From positions 1,426,001-1,490,000 of the forward strand of contig PYIU01000006.1 of the NCBI GenBank assembly GCA_003415625.1: a stretch of DNA of 64,000 bases, in the 5' to 3' direction. This stretch comes from Aquanectria penicillioides. Taxonomy: Eukaryota > Ascomycota > Sordariomycetes > Hypocreales > Nectriaceae. Of the stretch, positions 47,312 to 59,409 are shown one piece after another. Below the pieces are notes generated by a model that searched no databases, was not told the origin of the DNA, and was given only the letters and a program-made list of their open reading frames with translations. The translations under genes were made by a program, and so were the position numbers. The number at the start of each line of letters is the position of its first letter. The stretch's first letter is position 1.

Positions 47312-50300
47312 TTTGCAAGGCTCGCTAAGCGCTGGGCAGAGGCGACGGTTGTGGCTGCAGGTGAGAAATTCTGGTAAGCCGGCGGTGAAGCAATTGAGAG
47401 AAGACTCGGTACCGACAAGCTGGGCGAGTTTATGTAGCCTTGCTGGATTCGGAGGCCCAAATGTGCCAGAATAGGACCTATGCATTCTGTTGTCAGCGCA
47501 AGCGCCCGGAAAATGAAGTGAGAATCCAAGTGTAGTCTATGTGTTGGTGCCAACCAACGGTCCCGAATGGGGCTCCCCGCCAGAACCGAGGGACTGGTAA
47601 CGGTTGACCCAAGCGGCTAAGTGACATCCCAAGACTCTGGAAAGGCCCTGTCGGTGTTGGTCGAGACGTTAAATCTATGTTGGCTGAAGGGCAGGTTTGG
47701 TTTTTCTGAACTCTCGCTGTATCGAATTTTGATGCTCTGGTAAACTTGCCGAGGCTCTATGGTCGTGTTGCTTGAAGCATGTCACCGTCGACCACGCTTC
47801 TCGGGGCTTCGCTATTATTAGCTTCACATCACCGATTCGTATTGCATGTAGCAACGGCGGAAACGTCACCCCAAATCCTTCTTGAGGTAGAAGGTAACTC
47901 CGAATACCTAGATTAAAGGGAACACCTCAGGTTCTTGAATCCTATTCTCAGGGCCACCGTCGATCTCAAACAACGGAGGCTTGAAGAGCAGTAATAATCT
48001 ATCTGCGATGTGGCTGTGGACCACTGACTAGATCGTACGTAAGGTGGCCAAAAACACATCGAGGTAGGTGCTTCGGGTTGCGTTGCAGGCGGGGACGGGG
48101 TTTCATGCTGTCAATCGTCTTGCGAGTGCTATAGCCGCCCTAGTCCATTATTCGTTTGATCTAGGGTAAGAAATGGAAGGTGAGAGGCGACGACGTTTGG
48201 GCTGGTCTCTGTTGACTCCACCATGAATGCTAGTCATGGCCCTTGCGTTCTTGTCCTCATGCAGCTCTGCCAGGAGCGCGTGGACAGTGTTTCGCCTTTT
48301 GTGCTACCAGGCCAGCAAGTCCAACCCCGGTCCCAGAACTCAGAGTTCTTCTGTTGCATCGGTCCGTCATACGTTGTCCTGGTCCCGGCTCAGGAAGAAC
48401 GACAGGCCCAGGAAGTTTTGCTCCGTTGCGCCACTGCGACCTCGTTTGGACGCTACCAAAGCCGTTCTTCCGAGATAATCGGAGTGATGGCAAACCGCGT
48501 TGATGGGAAACTGGATTGGGTGGGTAGAGAGGTTTGAGAATACTGGCTAAAAGATGATTCATCGGAGCTGGAGGCCACTCGGGCGACTATTCACATCAGG
48601 CGATTGGCGCCAGCCAAAAAAGGAAACCTTCGTACTAATAAGCAGTCATCGTCGGCAGAAACGGCCAGCTCCCAAAGAGCTGGGCCAAGCTGCTCAGCCA
48701 GGCGGATTTCTGAGTCAGGCTGAGACAGGCATTGCCTGTGTTACCCATGCAAGAATCCCAGTGAGAAGGGAAAGACGGTTCAGGTGCTGAGTCGGAGAAA
48801 AGCCTCGAACTTGATGTCATTCAGAACTCAGAAAGAAGAATCTCTGGCTATCAATTGGGTAAAAGGGCGGCTGCGGCATTGGCTGCAGAGGCACCGGACG
48901 CTAACGGCGGGTTTGTAGTGGCTGAAAAAGCCCTGGGGGCCGTTAGCGGGAGGCCGCAATAGGGCACCGATGGGCCTAACAAACGCAGCTTACATCTGGC
49001 GGTCAACAGTGCACCTGCCACGTCGAAGGCTGGACGAAATGGCATGCACTCGGTTGCCTCCGGGCGGCTACGCACAGAACCCCAAACCAAACAACTCCCC
49101 CGCAAGCAAACATGACGACCATCAAAACACCAGCCGTCAAGCCCCCGTGAAGATGCTCGCGCGATGAGACGCGCTGGCTGACAGTGACAAAGTCCGCGGG
49201 CCGCCTAGGAAATCTGTTCCCGTCGTTCGCATGTAGCACCCCCTTTTTGGCAGGAGACTGCCCAAAAAAACAAAATCAGCGTACGCCCATGAAACTAGGC
49301 TCGTTTCACCACAAACACCATTGGGATGCTCGCCGTTCACTATTATTCGCTGCCAGTCACATCGCCGACGGCCAGACTATTCTCCCGATTTAGCCACACT
49401 GCTACGTGAGAGCCCTAGACAGACGCCGAAACCCCTCAGTTGTCAGTGTAAGGAGGATCATCATGGGTTTCGTCCAGTGTCGGCCATGCCAGGAAGCCAT
49501 GTCTATGTACGCCTAGGCAACTGTGAGAGGCATCCCCGAGATCGACGACCCCCCGTCAATGATCCACCAAGATACTACGTACGATAGTCTCGAGCATAGC
49601 ATGTGATGGCAGTGATACTGGCTGGCGCTGCTTGTATCTGAGCCGCACCCCGTCTCGAACCGTGACAATGCCAATGCGCACAAGGAGGAAAAATCTCAGA
49701 TCGGACATTCGGCTCCTGCACGCCTCTTGACTCAGTCTGCACGCGGTGCGCAAGCCATCATTTTCTCCGGCTCAAGAACCTTCCTTCTTTCGACAACAAG
49801 TGTCGTCTCATCGTGGACAATTGTCTGAGCCTTGGCATGATCGTGCTGGATGAGTGGTGCTGGATGATTTCCCGCTATGCCTCATCTAGTCGATCGGTTA
49901 CCCCGTCCTGGCCTGGGACTTACACCAAGCCCCTGGACCCCTGTATCCCCTGGCCACCAGCCCCCCCTGATTGGCATCAGACCCACTGCCATGGGATGTA
50001 AGCCAGCGATTACGAGCGGGGACGACAACGGCCAAGGGCATAGGAAAGGATTTGCGTTGACGTGGGCTCAAACACGAATTGCGGGAGCAAACATTCGATC
50101 CTAGCCCATCGAGAGGCTTCGCAATGCTTTGTTCTGACAATGGTCAGTGCTCGGGAGGATGAGACGGAAACTGAACCGTACCCCGAAGCCGTCAGCCTGC
50201 CGTGAAGCCGTCCGAAAACCCTCGACACCCTGGTCTGCCAAGGGGGAGAGACAGGGCCTAGCCACTGGCCGCATGAAGGTCTGTCGTCTCCATTTGTGGC

Positions 50301-51384
50301 GGACTCCGATCCGAGCACTTGGTTCGGCCGGGCCTGATTGGTGGCCGCTCTCCTGGGCAGAGACGTCAACGCACACCGCGCACGCCAACCACATCGCATT
50401 GTCTTCATGCCCTACGCCGTACACCGCGCTCAGCTGCTCGCCACCATTGGCGGCCTACGCTAAGCTGACAGACTCGGGGAAGGAAAAAAGCGAATCAACG
50501 GCAGCCGTTGCACAGAAACTAGTAAAAGTCCAATCCAGCTCGCCAGGGACCTTGCAGGCTTGCATAGTCCCCGTTTTGCCCCATCCCTCTAAGTTCGCCT
50601 TTCCACGCGGCCTTGCATCTCCCCCTCCGGCAGAGTTCTGTCCGACAGCATCTCTCCTGGTTCTCAGAAACGCATCTAAGGGCTTGCGTTAGCCAGGGGT
50701 CATGGCGCCGTCTGATCTTGGTCCTTGCTGAGCCAAGCCCACTCACACGGCTACTGGTGACCAGATTCGCCTTGAAACAATGCGTTCAACCTATCATGAT
50801 CCTACTGCGACGCATCCTACGGGCCTCAAGTTCCCCTGGCCCTCCCGCCATGCATCGAAACGTCGTCGTATGAGTGCGATTCGTGAGCCTGACTGGCCAG
50901 GCGCCCCGGAACTTGTCTCTCCCTTGTTCTCACGAGGGCTGTACTTGACCATGATCGCCGTCGACGGACGAAGCATCGCCCCAGGGGTAGCGCTTGTTCC
51001 TGCAGCTCCCGTCGGCGTTCTCCTTGGCTCTTGGCCCTGCACAGTCGGACCCTCCTGTGGGCATCTGATGGCCAGTCCTTTCAGATGGCCCGGAACCCAT
51101 ATAAGGTCGGGGCGATCACCACCTCATACGACTCTTTTGTTCTTCAGGCCTTCAAGTCTAAAGTCAATCCTTTCAGTGAGGTTGTTGCTTCGGCATTCCA
51201 TTCCTTCTTATCTCTTTCTGTGAAGGCTAGTCCTTACATTTCATTTCTCAACAATTTTCAGTTTTGCCTGGTGCAATACATCATCCTTCCTTTTGCGATA
51301 CCAATTTTGTCTTGACGACAATCTCACACTTTCAAGACTTGAAAAATCTATCGTCTGGAACGTTTAGAATCGACCTCCTTCAAA
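47312..51384. other. Four-kilobase gene-free block upstream of the AA11 LPMO
   Basis: No gene, RNA or transposon could be supported. Several frames are open over 150-180 codons (for example 50147-50692 and 50780-51223) but have non-conserved, Pro/Ser/Arg-biased translations expected from G/C-rich noncoding DNA. It may be an extended promoter, a degenerated insertion or both. Confidence 0.45.
51100..51106 (+). promoter_or_regulatory. Candidate TATA box of the LPMO gene
   Basis: TATAAGG within CCCATATAAGGTCGG, 285 bases before the ATG at 51385, followed by a pyrimidine-rich stretch suited to transcription start. Regulated secreted-enzyme genes in fungi often carry such a box. Inferred from sequence only. 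Confidence 0.4.
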
Positions 51385-52533
51385 ATGTACGCTAAGACCT
51401 TCGCTCTTGCCGGCCTGGCCTCCGTTGCTAGTGCCCACATGCTCATCAGCAACCCCATCCCCTATGGCAAGTCCAACTTGAACAACTCGCCTCTTGACGC
51501 CAGTGGTTCCGATTTCCCCTGCAAACTTCGAAGTGGCACCTATGATCTCCAGGGTGCAAGCAATGTCTATGCTGCCGGTAGCACCCAGAAGCTGTCGTTT
51601 TTGGGCACCGCCGTGCATGGTGGTGGATCTTGTCAAATTTCTATCACAACCGACACGGAGCCCAACTCGAAATCCGTCTTCAAGGTTATCAAATCTATTG
51701 AAGGTGGCTGCCCTGCCAAGGGCCAGGCAGGAAATATGGGTGATAGTGCCAGTGCTGTAGATCCCTACACCTATGACTACACGATCCCCGAGGAGTTGGC
51801 TGCTGGTAACTACACTATCGCTTGGACATGGTTCAACAAGGTTGGCAACCGTGAGATGTACATGAACTGCGCACCTCTCACTGTTACTGGCTCTGGAGGT
51901 TCCAAGAGTGCCTTGGACAGCCTCCCAGACATGTTCACCGCCAACATCGGTAACAGCTGCGGCACTCTTAGCGACAAGGATGTTGTGTTCCCTAACCCTG
52001 GCTCTGACGTCGACAAATTCAACGGAAACACTGACGCTTTTGCTGCTCCCACTGGTCCTGGTTGCCAATCTGGTTCAGGCTCCGGCTCCGGCAGCAGCAC
52101 CCTGACAGCTACCTCCGCCTCTTCTCCTACGACCACCGCTGCTCCTGGAAGTGGAAATGGCGGCAGCAGCAGCGGTGGTGGTGCTAGCTCAAGTGTTCCC
52201 GGAGGCGTCTTCATCACTGTCTCCAATGAGCCAGTCACTACCGAAGCACCTGTCGCCACCACCCCAGTTGCTTCCAGCGTCCCTGCTGCTACCACTTCAG
52301 CCAGCTCCGGCTCCGGCTCTGCTGGTTACTCTGTTGGTACCGCCTGTTCCAACGAGGGTGAGTGGAACTGTATCAATGGTTCTTCATTCCAGCGCTGTGC
52401 CAGTGGTGCCTGGACTACCCCTCAGGAACTATCCAGTGGTGTCACCTGCACCCCTGGTGTATCTAGCAACATTGCTCTGTCTGCCAAGAGGGGCATCCTG
52501 AACATGCGCCGTGCATTCCGTATGAAGGCGTGA
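51385..52533 (+). CDS. Secreted AA11 lytic polysaccharide monooxygenase with C-terminal X278-type module
   Basis: Single exon, 382 residues. A 17-residue signal peptide ends ...ASVASA, so the mature protein begins with His18, the first ligand of the copper histidine brace. His78 (AVHGGGSC) is the second ligand, and Tyr159 (NREMYMNC) fits the axial position. PYGKSNLNNSPLDASGSDFP and IEGGCPAKGQAG are AA11 hallmarks. AA11 enzymes oxidatively cleave chitin, so roles in cell-wall remodelling or attack on other fungi or insects are plausible. A Ser/Thr/Gly-rich linker (about 228-312) leads to a Cys-rich segment (about 315-358: ACSNEGEWNCINGSSFQRC) of the X278 type reported at the C-terminus of such enzymes. 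The tail contains SAKR and NMRR basic sites that could be cut by a Kex2-type protease. Frame intact. Confidence 0.92.
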   Translation: MYAKTFALAGLASVASAHMLISNPIPYGKSNLNNSPLDASGSDFPCKLRSGTYDLQGASNVYAAGSTQKLSFLGTAVHGGGSCQISITTDTEPNSKSVFKVIKSIEGGCPAKGQAGNMGDSASAVDPYTYDYTIPEELAAGNYTIAWTWFNKVGNREMYMNCAPLTVTGSGGSKSALDSLPDMFTANIGNSCGTLSDKDVVFPNPGSDVDKFNGNTDAFAAPTGPGCQSGSGSGSGSSTLTATSASSPTTTAAPGSGNGGSSSGGGASSSVPGGVFITVSNEPVTTEAPVATTPVASSVPAATTSASSGSGSAGYSVGTACSNEGEWNCINGSSFQRCASGAWTTPQELSSGVTCTPGVSSNIALSAKRGILNMRRAFRMKA

Positions 52534-52964
52534 TTCTCTTGAATTAGAAGACTTCTCTAGTTCGGCAAAAACTAGGAGGTAACTCGGAGCAGAGTTCAAT
52601 CAGGCTTGGGCGTTCTGTGGGGCATGAAATTTGGGACATGGGTTTGGGTGTAAATACGCCTTTTCTTTTCTTTTTCTTCACATTTAAATTCGACAATGTT
52701 CGAATTACGTTGTACTTTTAGAAATCACAAATGCAAATGAACAAGTGATATTACTCAAGATGCGCTTCGCCCTCCTATTCGTTTCCCCTGGCATTTGTAA
52801 ACTCTCATCCGCCAATGTAGCCAGTGAAGCCACTTTCGACCCGAGGTTCACCCCACACAAAAACGAACTCACATCGTACACTTCTGAGTAAAATATTCTT
52901 TCTATCACACTATACGTATATATATATGTGTGTATGTATGTATGTATGAGAAATTTCGTTCAAA
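52534..52964. other. Convergent intergenic region, no gene seen
   Basis: 3' flanks of the LPMO (+) and DUF3433 (-) genes. It contains a TATG/TATA microsatellite at about 52913-52950. Confidence 0.5.
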
Positions 52965-55900
52965 TTACAGCCAGGTTTCACTCGTTACAGGTTCAATATT
53001 TTGTTTGGTCTTCCTGATGCCGATTCTATCCAAGAAGCTCCTGCTTTTTGTTAAAGAAGATGGATCAACAGGCACAACGTGTGGGTCCACTTCAATTCCC
53101 AAATGTACCTGTCCACCATGCCCAATATATCTTCCGAAACTGTATGTACGAGAGGCGTTGCCAGGGGCCATCTGATACCCGGAACGCAAGAGTCGACTTG
53201 GTGCTACATAAGCAAGTATTGAACCGAGTGTGGTTGGCATTCGCGGCAGAACAAACGCGACGGCTCGAATGTAAAAAACAAGCGCAGCTATGGTGTTTAT
53301 AGACAAAACAGTGATCGTAATTACAAAGGAGGCGTTTTCCATGAAGATTCTCGTTTCTTGTGTATGTCGTGTCGCTACGGTGGCGCCTCCGCGATTTGTC
53401 TGATCGAAAAGGTGTTCATTTAGACCAAGTAAAACCACGAACGTTCTGCGATAGATATTTTCAATAGTGGGAATCCAATCCACAGGGTCCGGTACCGGTG
53501 AGCTAGGGTCCACGAGAGATCTTGACCCAGCAGCTAGAATGGTAAGATAGTTCATCCAATCCTTGGTCAGCGAATCGTTATGATATTGAGGTTGATATCC
53601 ATTCCATTGGTGGTTCATGTGTTCAAACATGATGTTCGTGTGAAGTTCCGAGTCGGCATAGTCCAGAGTTCGTTTCAGGTCGCTTGTCCTGTTGTATGAA
53701 ATAACTCTTTGATCCGAGTCAACTGTGACATTAAACATGGCCGTCTGAAAAAATGGACGACATATTGCGAAACTGGCATTGACGGTTCCATTGGCGTCTT
53801 CTCCGTTTGCAGTACGACCCCATCCAAGGGTAAGAGGTAAATCGCATGGTTCAGGCCCATTGGATGTCGTGATTGTACCGCAGTATTCTATTGCTGACAG
53901 ACCATTCGTACGAGTAAATCCGGGGTTCCGAATTTTCATCTTTGCTGTTCCAACTAAACTTCCGCAAACTTTACTACCCGGCGATGTGGTCGAGACGGTG
54001 GCGTTGATTGGTACACTTGAAAGCGAGAGGGAGGTGCAGTTTGCGTTGACCCCAAAACCCCTGGTTTGTAGAGTGTAATAGCTATTGAGCCCAGCCTGGC
54101 TGGAAGAGGAAATATCATATGGCTGGAAGTAGTACTCCTGGGATATCCAAGCTGGGAGCGTTGTGCCTGATGAGAGATTTGCCAAGACGACATACATGGG
54201 ATCCTGGTATTGGGATGACGCAATTACGTTTTCGCTGATGTATTCTCCAAAATTGTAGACCGAATCGTTATCGAATCGCGGCGCGAATGCCGGTTGAAAG
54301 TTATCAGTATAGGTTGCTAATACTGGGCCTTCGTTGAATAGCGAACCGAGACCGACGGCAAGGAGGTTCGCCAAAATAGTTACGGCGCAAACCATAACTA
54401 GAATGTAATGGCGTGATCTTAGGGCCCGCCATATGACCAGTTGCGGAGGAATCGATGTGTATGTTGTGTCAATCGACCGGGATGACTTTGCCTTCCCTTC
54501 CCAGAGCTCGGAAAATGGCTGCAAAACGCAAAGTAGCCGATTCAGTAGAACCCAAAATGGCTCTATGAGAGTCGCCAGTATAGTTGGGAGATAATTTTCC
54601 AATATTTGTAAGACTTCGAAATTGTCCGATGGGCGGTTCAGTCCTGGCTAATTGTCAGCGTGATATTCGATGCTGAACTAGAGACTGCAAGGTAACCTCA
54701 CCATTATTGACGGTTTCTTGCTGTTTCAAGTATGCAAGACCAATCATGATGCCTATGAGAGAAGCGATAAATAAAAACCCACTTTCTCTTCTCAGGGCTA
54801 GAGGCTTGACTGGTTTGTAAAACCCTTTTTGGGTTGTTCCCGTTTCACTTTTGGAGGTCCCCGAATTATCAGCACGAGCTTTTTCAATCAACACCTTTGT
54901 TTGCCTATCGTTCGACAATCGAAACTGGTCTTTTTTGAACTCTTCGAGAAGCGATGTTTCATCTGCATTGTCCATTAATCCAAAAGCATGGAGAAGCTGA
55001 GGATTGTTGCCGAATATGTCAATGTGGCGTCGGAGTGACGAGGGGTTCATTGGCAATTTGCTCGGAGCCTTACGACAGAACCACAGAATAGCGACGGTGA
55101 AACACGTAACAAGTGCCAGAAGACCCTCAACAGTTGACGCCCAGACCCTGCTAGTCACTATGCCAGACAGGAAAAACTCGACGGATGCTGTCGTGTTCGA
55201 AAACTCGGTGACGTTGGTGAGCATGTCGGACACAGCTACTGAAAACAACATTTGGTGAGCTTCACGATACACCTTGGCCAACAACTTCGAGTCTGAGTAG
55301 TCAGCTGTCGATAAGTTACGGCCTGCAAGTGCAAATCCAACCATATTGGAGACGGGGAGAGTTAAGCCTGTATTATTCAGTCGCGGCGATTGCTCGACGA
55401 CTAGATTAAAAGGGAAGTCTCGTGTTATGGGCCTCGCAGCCATACCATTGCCCAGGACATATTCAAATGCGGTCGAATTAAAACTTTCCTCGGTCAATTT
55501 TTTCGGCTCCGATAAAGAATTCATAGAGTTGGTTTGAGGTTCATATGTTGTTGATTTCACCGTCGCTATTACCTCTTGCTGGTAATAGCTGGTCTGACAG
55601 AACAGGGCTGTGATATTGAAATCTGGTGTTGTTTCTCCTTTTACTGGGACAGGTCTTGCCCATATGGCCAGGAATTGGTGTGTTGAATTAGCCGTCTCAG
55701 GACAGTAAGGGCCCGCCAGCCACTGGTCTGAGTAGGCGCTGGAATAATACCCAATGTAGTACATAGTATAATTTGCATTTTGACTAAGGGCGACTGTTGC
55801 GTTGCAGCCTTGTCCGTTCAGGAAGTTGAATGATGTCTTGGCACGAGGTCCGTCCATTTCGATTGTTGCTGGCCAGCAATTCAGATCAGTTGAAAGCTTT

Positions 55901-56823
55901 GAAGTCGTAGCCGTCCAGTTCGTTGCAACCTTCCCTGGTGCCGGGTCATCGGTTACGTAGAACGGGAGGAGGGCATAGTCGGAAGTGGTAAATTCAGGTA
56001 GGGGCTGATTGAGCCAACTGATGGCATAGCCTGTGTTGAGAAATTCCGGGTCCAGAAGCCTTGTTTGTTCGCTAAGTGACCGGAGTTGAGACCTGGTGCC
56101 GATAGTTGCGGATTTGGTTTGTATAACCGCACTTGTACCTAGTACGGCACCCTGGAGGGGTGTAAGAAGCCAGAAAACAATGACCATAGCAGTCCCTGCA
56201 AAAAATACTGGCCAGTGCCTACACAGAACTTGGTGAGTAAATGCTAAGAAGGAGTCTCGCTGCCCATCTTACTTGCGCTTAGCCGCATGGATAGGTACTA
56301 GAGCCACAAATTCGTATTGGTAGTCCAAAAAAACGGAGTTCTCTGCCAAAGCACCTCTTGGTTTAGATAGTTCGAACCATGGCTGCATTCTTTTAGCATC
56401 AAGGTCAATCCAGCTCCAGATCATACTGTAAAGAACAGCTACAATGGTAGGGACGTAGAGATAGCTAAGCTGGGCGTATCGTGGAATTTCGTCAAGGGAT
56501 GGTGATAACGCAAGGCCGCCCTGTGCTTTGCTTCTTTGCGCAACTGTTTCTATGGCCGCGATGAGAAGAAGAGATAGTATGATAACTCCGACAAGAACCG
56601 TGGCTGAAAGCGAGAGTGGTTTCCACCCGTATTTCGATCTTTCCTCTGGATCTGGTTTCAAGTCCAGCGTATTGTCGCTCTGGAAGGAGTCTGTTTTGGG
56701 CTCGACTTCTTGGATTGGAGATGGGTCATTGGGTCCGATCAGAGGCGTCTGATATCCCGATACCCCCAGGGCGGTATCATTCTCGTGGACCCGGTGGGCG
56801 ACATTCTCCCATATCGATCTCAT
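52965..56823 (-). CDS. Large membrane protein with two DUF3433 regions
   Basis: Exons 56823-56273, 56218-54702, 54643-52965 (introns 54 and 58 nt); 1,248 residues, intact frame. The short cytosolic N-terminus carries YGWKPLSLSATVLVGVIILS, the usual DUF3433 opening. Hydrophobic segments lie around residues 85-110 and 135-160, at HWPVFFAGTAMVIVFWLL (about 185), VWASTVEGLLALVTCF, and GFLFIASLIGIMIGLAYL. The second half repeats the layout (ILVMVCAVTILANLLAVGLG, a long outside loop, and NASFVITITVLSINTIAALV). The two large loops are rich in Asn-X-Ser/Thr sites and paired Cys, which suggests extracytoplasmic, glycosylated domains. DUF3433 proteins are restricted to fungi and have no known function to my knowledge; a plasma-membrane or cell-wall sensing role is speculation. 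Confidence 0.85.
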
Positions 56824-59409
56824 CTCGAAGGCAAGCAAACCCAGCTAAGGGGGCCGGAGTAAAGAAAATTGTGGTGGCCAGCCACCCAGATGGCGAAATA
56901 TAAAAAAAAAAGTCCAGCCTGGAGAAAAGTAGTTCAAACCAAGAAGCGCTCGCAGTCAGCTGGGGTGGAGGGCTGACCATCTTAATAAGACTCTCGCAGG
57001 TCGTGGATACTCGCTCGCCAGCCGGCAGGTCCAAGTGCCGGACCAGTTATTGGGCCTCGAACGCATGGCGACGCGGGCCAACACACATACAAGATCATCG
57101 CAAACTAACAGCCACGCAAAATGGGAGCGCAGCTGTTAAGACTAGTTCAGTCTGCACGTTGGCAAGTGGGCGCTGGATCCGAAACGCGACGTCACATCCC
57201 CACTGCAATACATAGATGAGTCCACATCCGGAAGGCACTTGCAGGCTTGCAGGAGCTTGGGTGGAATCAGCCTGCGTTAAGCGCCGCCGGTCGTCGACGG
57301 CGACCAATTCGATGCCCCCAGCAACGGACCCGGCTACTTGGGTGTTGGTCGACTACCTATTTATCCCCCTTCCAAGGTTGGCCCCCGGAGTTGGGAGACT
57401 CCGGGTCGTTAGCCGCAACGCCGGACGGATCATGAAACCTAGAGCGAGCTCTGATGGTGCAAGACGGCATCGGTCAGAGCTGCAGCCTTTCAAACACCAA
57501 CAAGTCGTTGAGATAAACGACATGACGCGCTCTAGATATGCTTAACATGCATGTCGTTGGGATTGAGCTTGATCGAGCCAAAAAGGCAATCCCGACAAGT
57601 GGCTGTTATGCAGCCGAGGGGATATTCCATTCCTCGTCGTTGCCATGTTCGAAGCGTAATTAGAATAAGTGGGAGGTTTTGCGTAGCCGCCAGGACCTGA
57701 CACTTTCTACTGTGTACGCTGTGTGGCTGGGCCCCCAGCAACAGCAGCTTGTTCCCCCAGTGGCAAGAGGCGCTGATGGGCGGCTGATTGGCTGGCTAGG
57801 GCCTGCGCGGGCAGTCTATTTTCGACAGGTAGCCGCCGAGGTGACGGGGCCCTAAACAGGGGCGTGGCGCAACTTGACACGCTAGACTTGGAGAAATGGG
57901 GAGTCCATCTGCAAGGGGTTTCCCACCACAGACGGCCCAGCGCCTCGCTCTAATTTTTTATTTTTTTAGGCCTTGTCGGCCTAATAATTAGGGAGCGGCT
58001 TTGGTCGCAAAGGAGCTCGGGCCGTTGTGATAGCCACCTCAAGCTACCTAGCTAGCAACCTAGCCCAGAGAGAGAGCTGAACGCGAACCGTGTGTGATGT
58101 AGATGAGATAAGAACTCTATGTGCACGTACTGTGCAATAGCATCAACACATGATGCTTTAGGATAGAGAACCAACTTAGAGTTGCAAGGCTATGTCATGA
58201 ACCGCGTTCGACTTGTGCAACTGAACGCCGCTGATGCACTTCCCTAGACTCATCTCCACGTCAGCCAAGGGAATTCAAGAAGAAGCTTGTATCAACCCAC
58301 TCGAAGAATGACACACTGCTGTATATTAGGTAATATCTTTCCGGGGCCTTTTTGCTATCAATTCTGCCCTGAACTCGTGATAACCTTGACACACCAGAGT
58401 CTCTCAACACCACCAGCACCACCGCCAGTTTTCACCGACATCCCCCCTCCTTCTTGCACATTACCCTACACTGCCGAACCAGCATGTCGCCTCGACCATT
58501 CTCCAGTTAGTGGTACCACCACCACCACATCCGCAGACGCACGCACGCACACACACACACATCACATTACATGCACATCGATCTGCCTTGATACTCCTCC
58601 CGTCGCCCGCCTGCAAACACCACCATCATCCTGTCATCCTCGCCAATCAGCACACCATCTCACCGCGTTTGTAACACGGACATCGCGCCACCACGCGGGC
58701 TATGCACGCCTCCCCGTTTGCGGCTGCGCGCCACTTTTGCACAATCCTTCTTTTTTCTACCACCTCACATGTTGAGACATCTCAGCCCGGGAAAAAAAAC
58801 CCGAGGATCAGCTGTGTTGTTGTTTTCTTGTTTCGGATTCAAAACCGTGATTCTTAATCGTACAGTAATTAACATCGTCCTATCTCTATAGGGCAAAAAG
58901 GGCTGCTTCACGTCCCTCTCATCTGCCTTTTGACGTGCCAGCTGTCTCCTCTACAGTGCGATACACTTTGATCCGCTCTGCTCTGCTCTGCTCTGCCCTG
59001 CCCTTCCCTATCCGAGACTGGAGTAGAAAAAAAACAAGAAAACAAGGTGAAGAACCAGGATATAGGTAGAAAAAGCTGTATGGTATTTCCATTCGTCCGA
59101 TATAATACCTCCTCTCCCCCATGTTGCCGCCATGCGGGCAATGGCAAAAAAAAAACAGAATCTTCCCGCCCATTTCCTCCGCCCCGAAGAAAAAAAATAC
59201 AATATAAAATAACATGGTTTCTCTTTGCGTGTGTGACATGACGCCCCAACGCCGAAATGTGTTTACCAATGTAATAGTCGCCTCTTCGCGGAGCTTTGCA
59301 GAAAATTAAAGAGTCTCATGCCATCGTTGTGTGTATGCCAGTCTCCTCGTGCGCTCGTTGTCGATCTTCAAAACTCTTGATGCCGTACCCGTTCGGTGGG
59401 GTCGTTGTA
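56824..59409. other. Long intergenic region between the DUF3433 and KNR4 genes
   Basis: About 2.6 kb with no supported gene. It contains the DUF3433 promoter, a short GGCC hairpin flanked by A/T runs near 57967-57985, and CACCAC/CACACA low-complexity stretches at about 58408-58562. The open frame 58287-58775 is low-complexity Thr/His/Pro sequence without an ATG and is not called. Confidence 0.45.

Noticed and set aside
50147..50692. Open frame of about 180 codons upstream of the LPMO
   Set aside because: Its composition is that of G/C-rich noncoding DNA, it overlaps competing frames on the other strand, and no domain is visible.
57967..57985. TAGGCC...GGCCTA hairpin with A/T flanks as a terminator or miniature transposon
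   Set aside because: Too short, with no target duplication or second copy; rho-independent terminators do not apply to nuclear fungal genes.
58287..58775. Thr/His/Pro-rich open frame
   Set aside because: It arises from CACCAC and CACACA simple sequence and lacks an ATG start.
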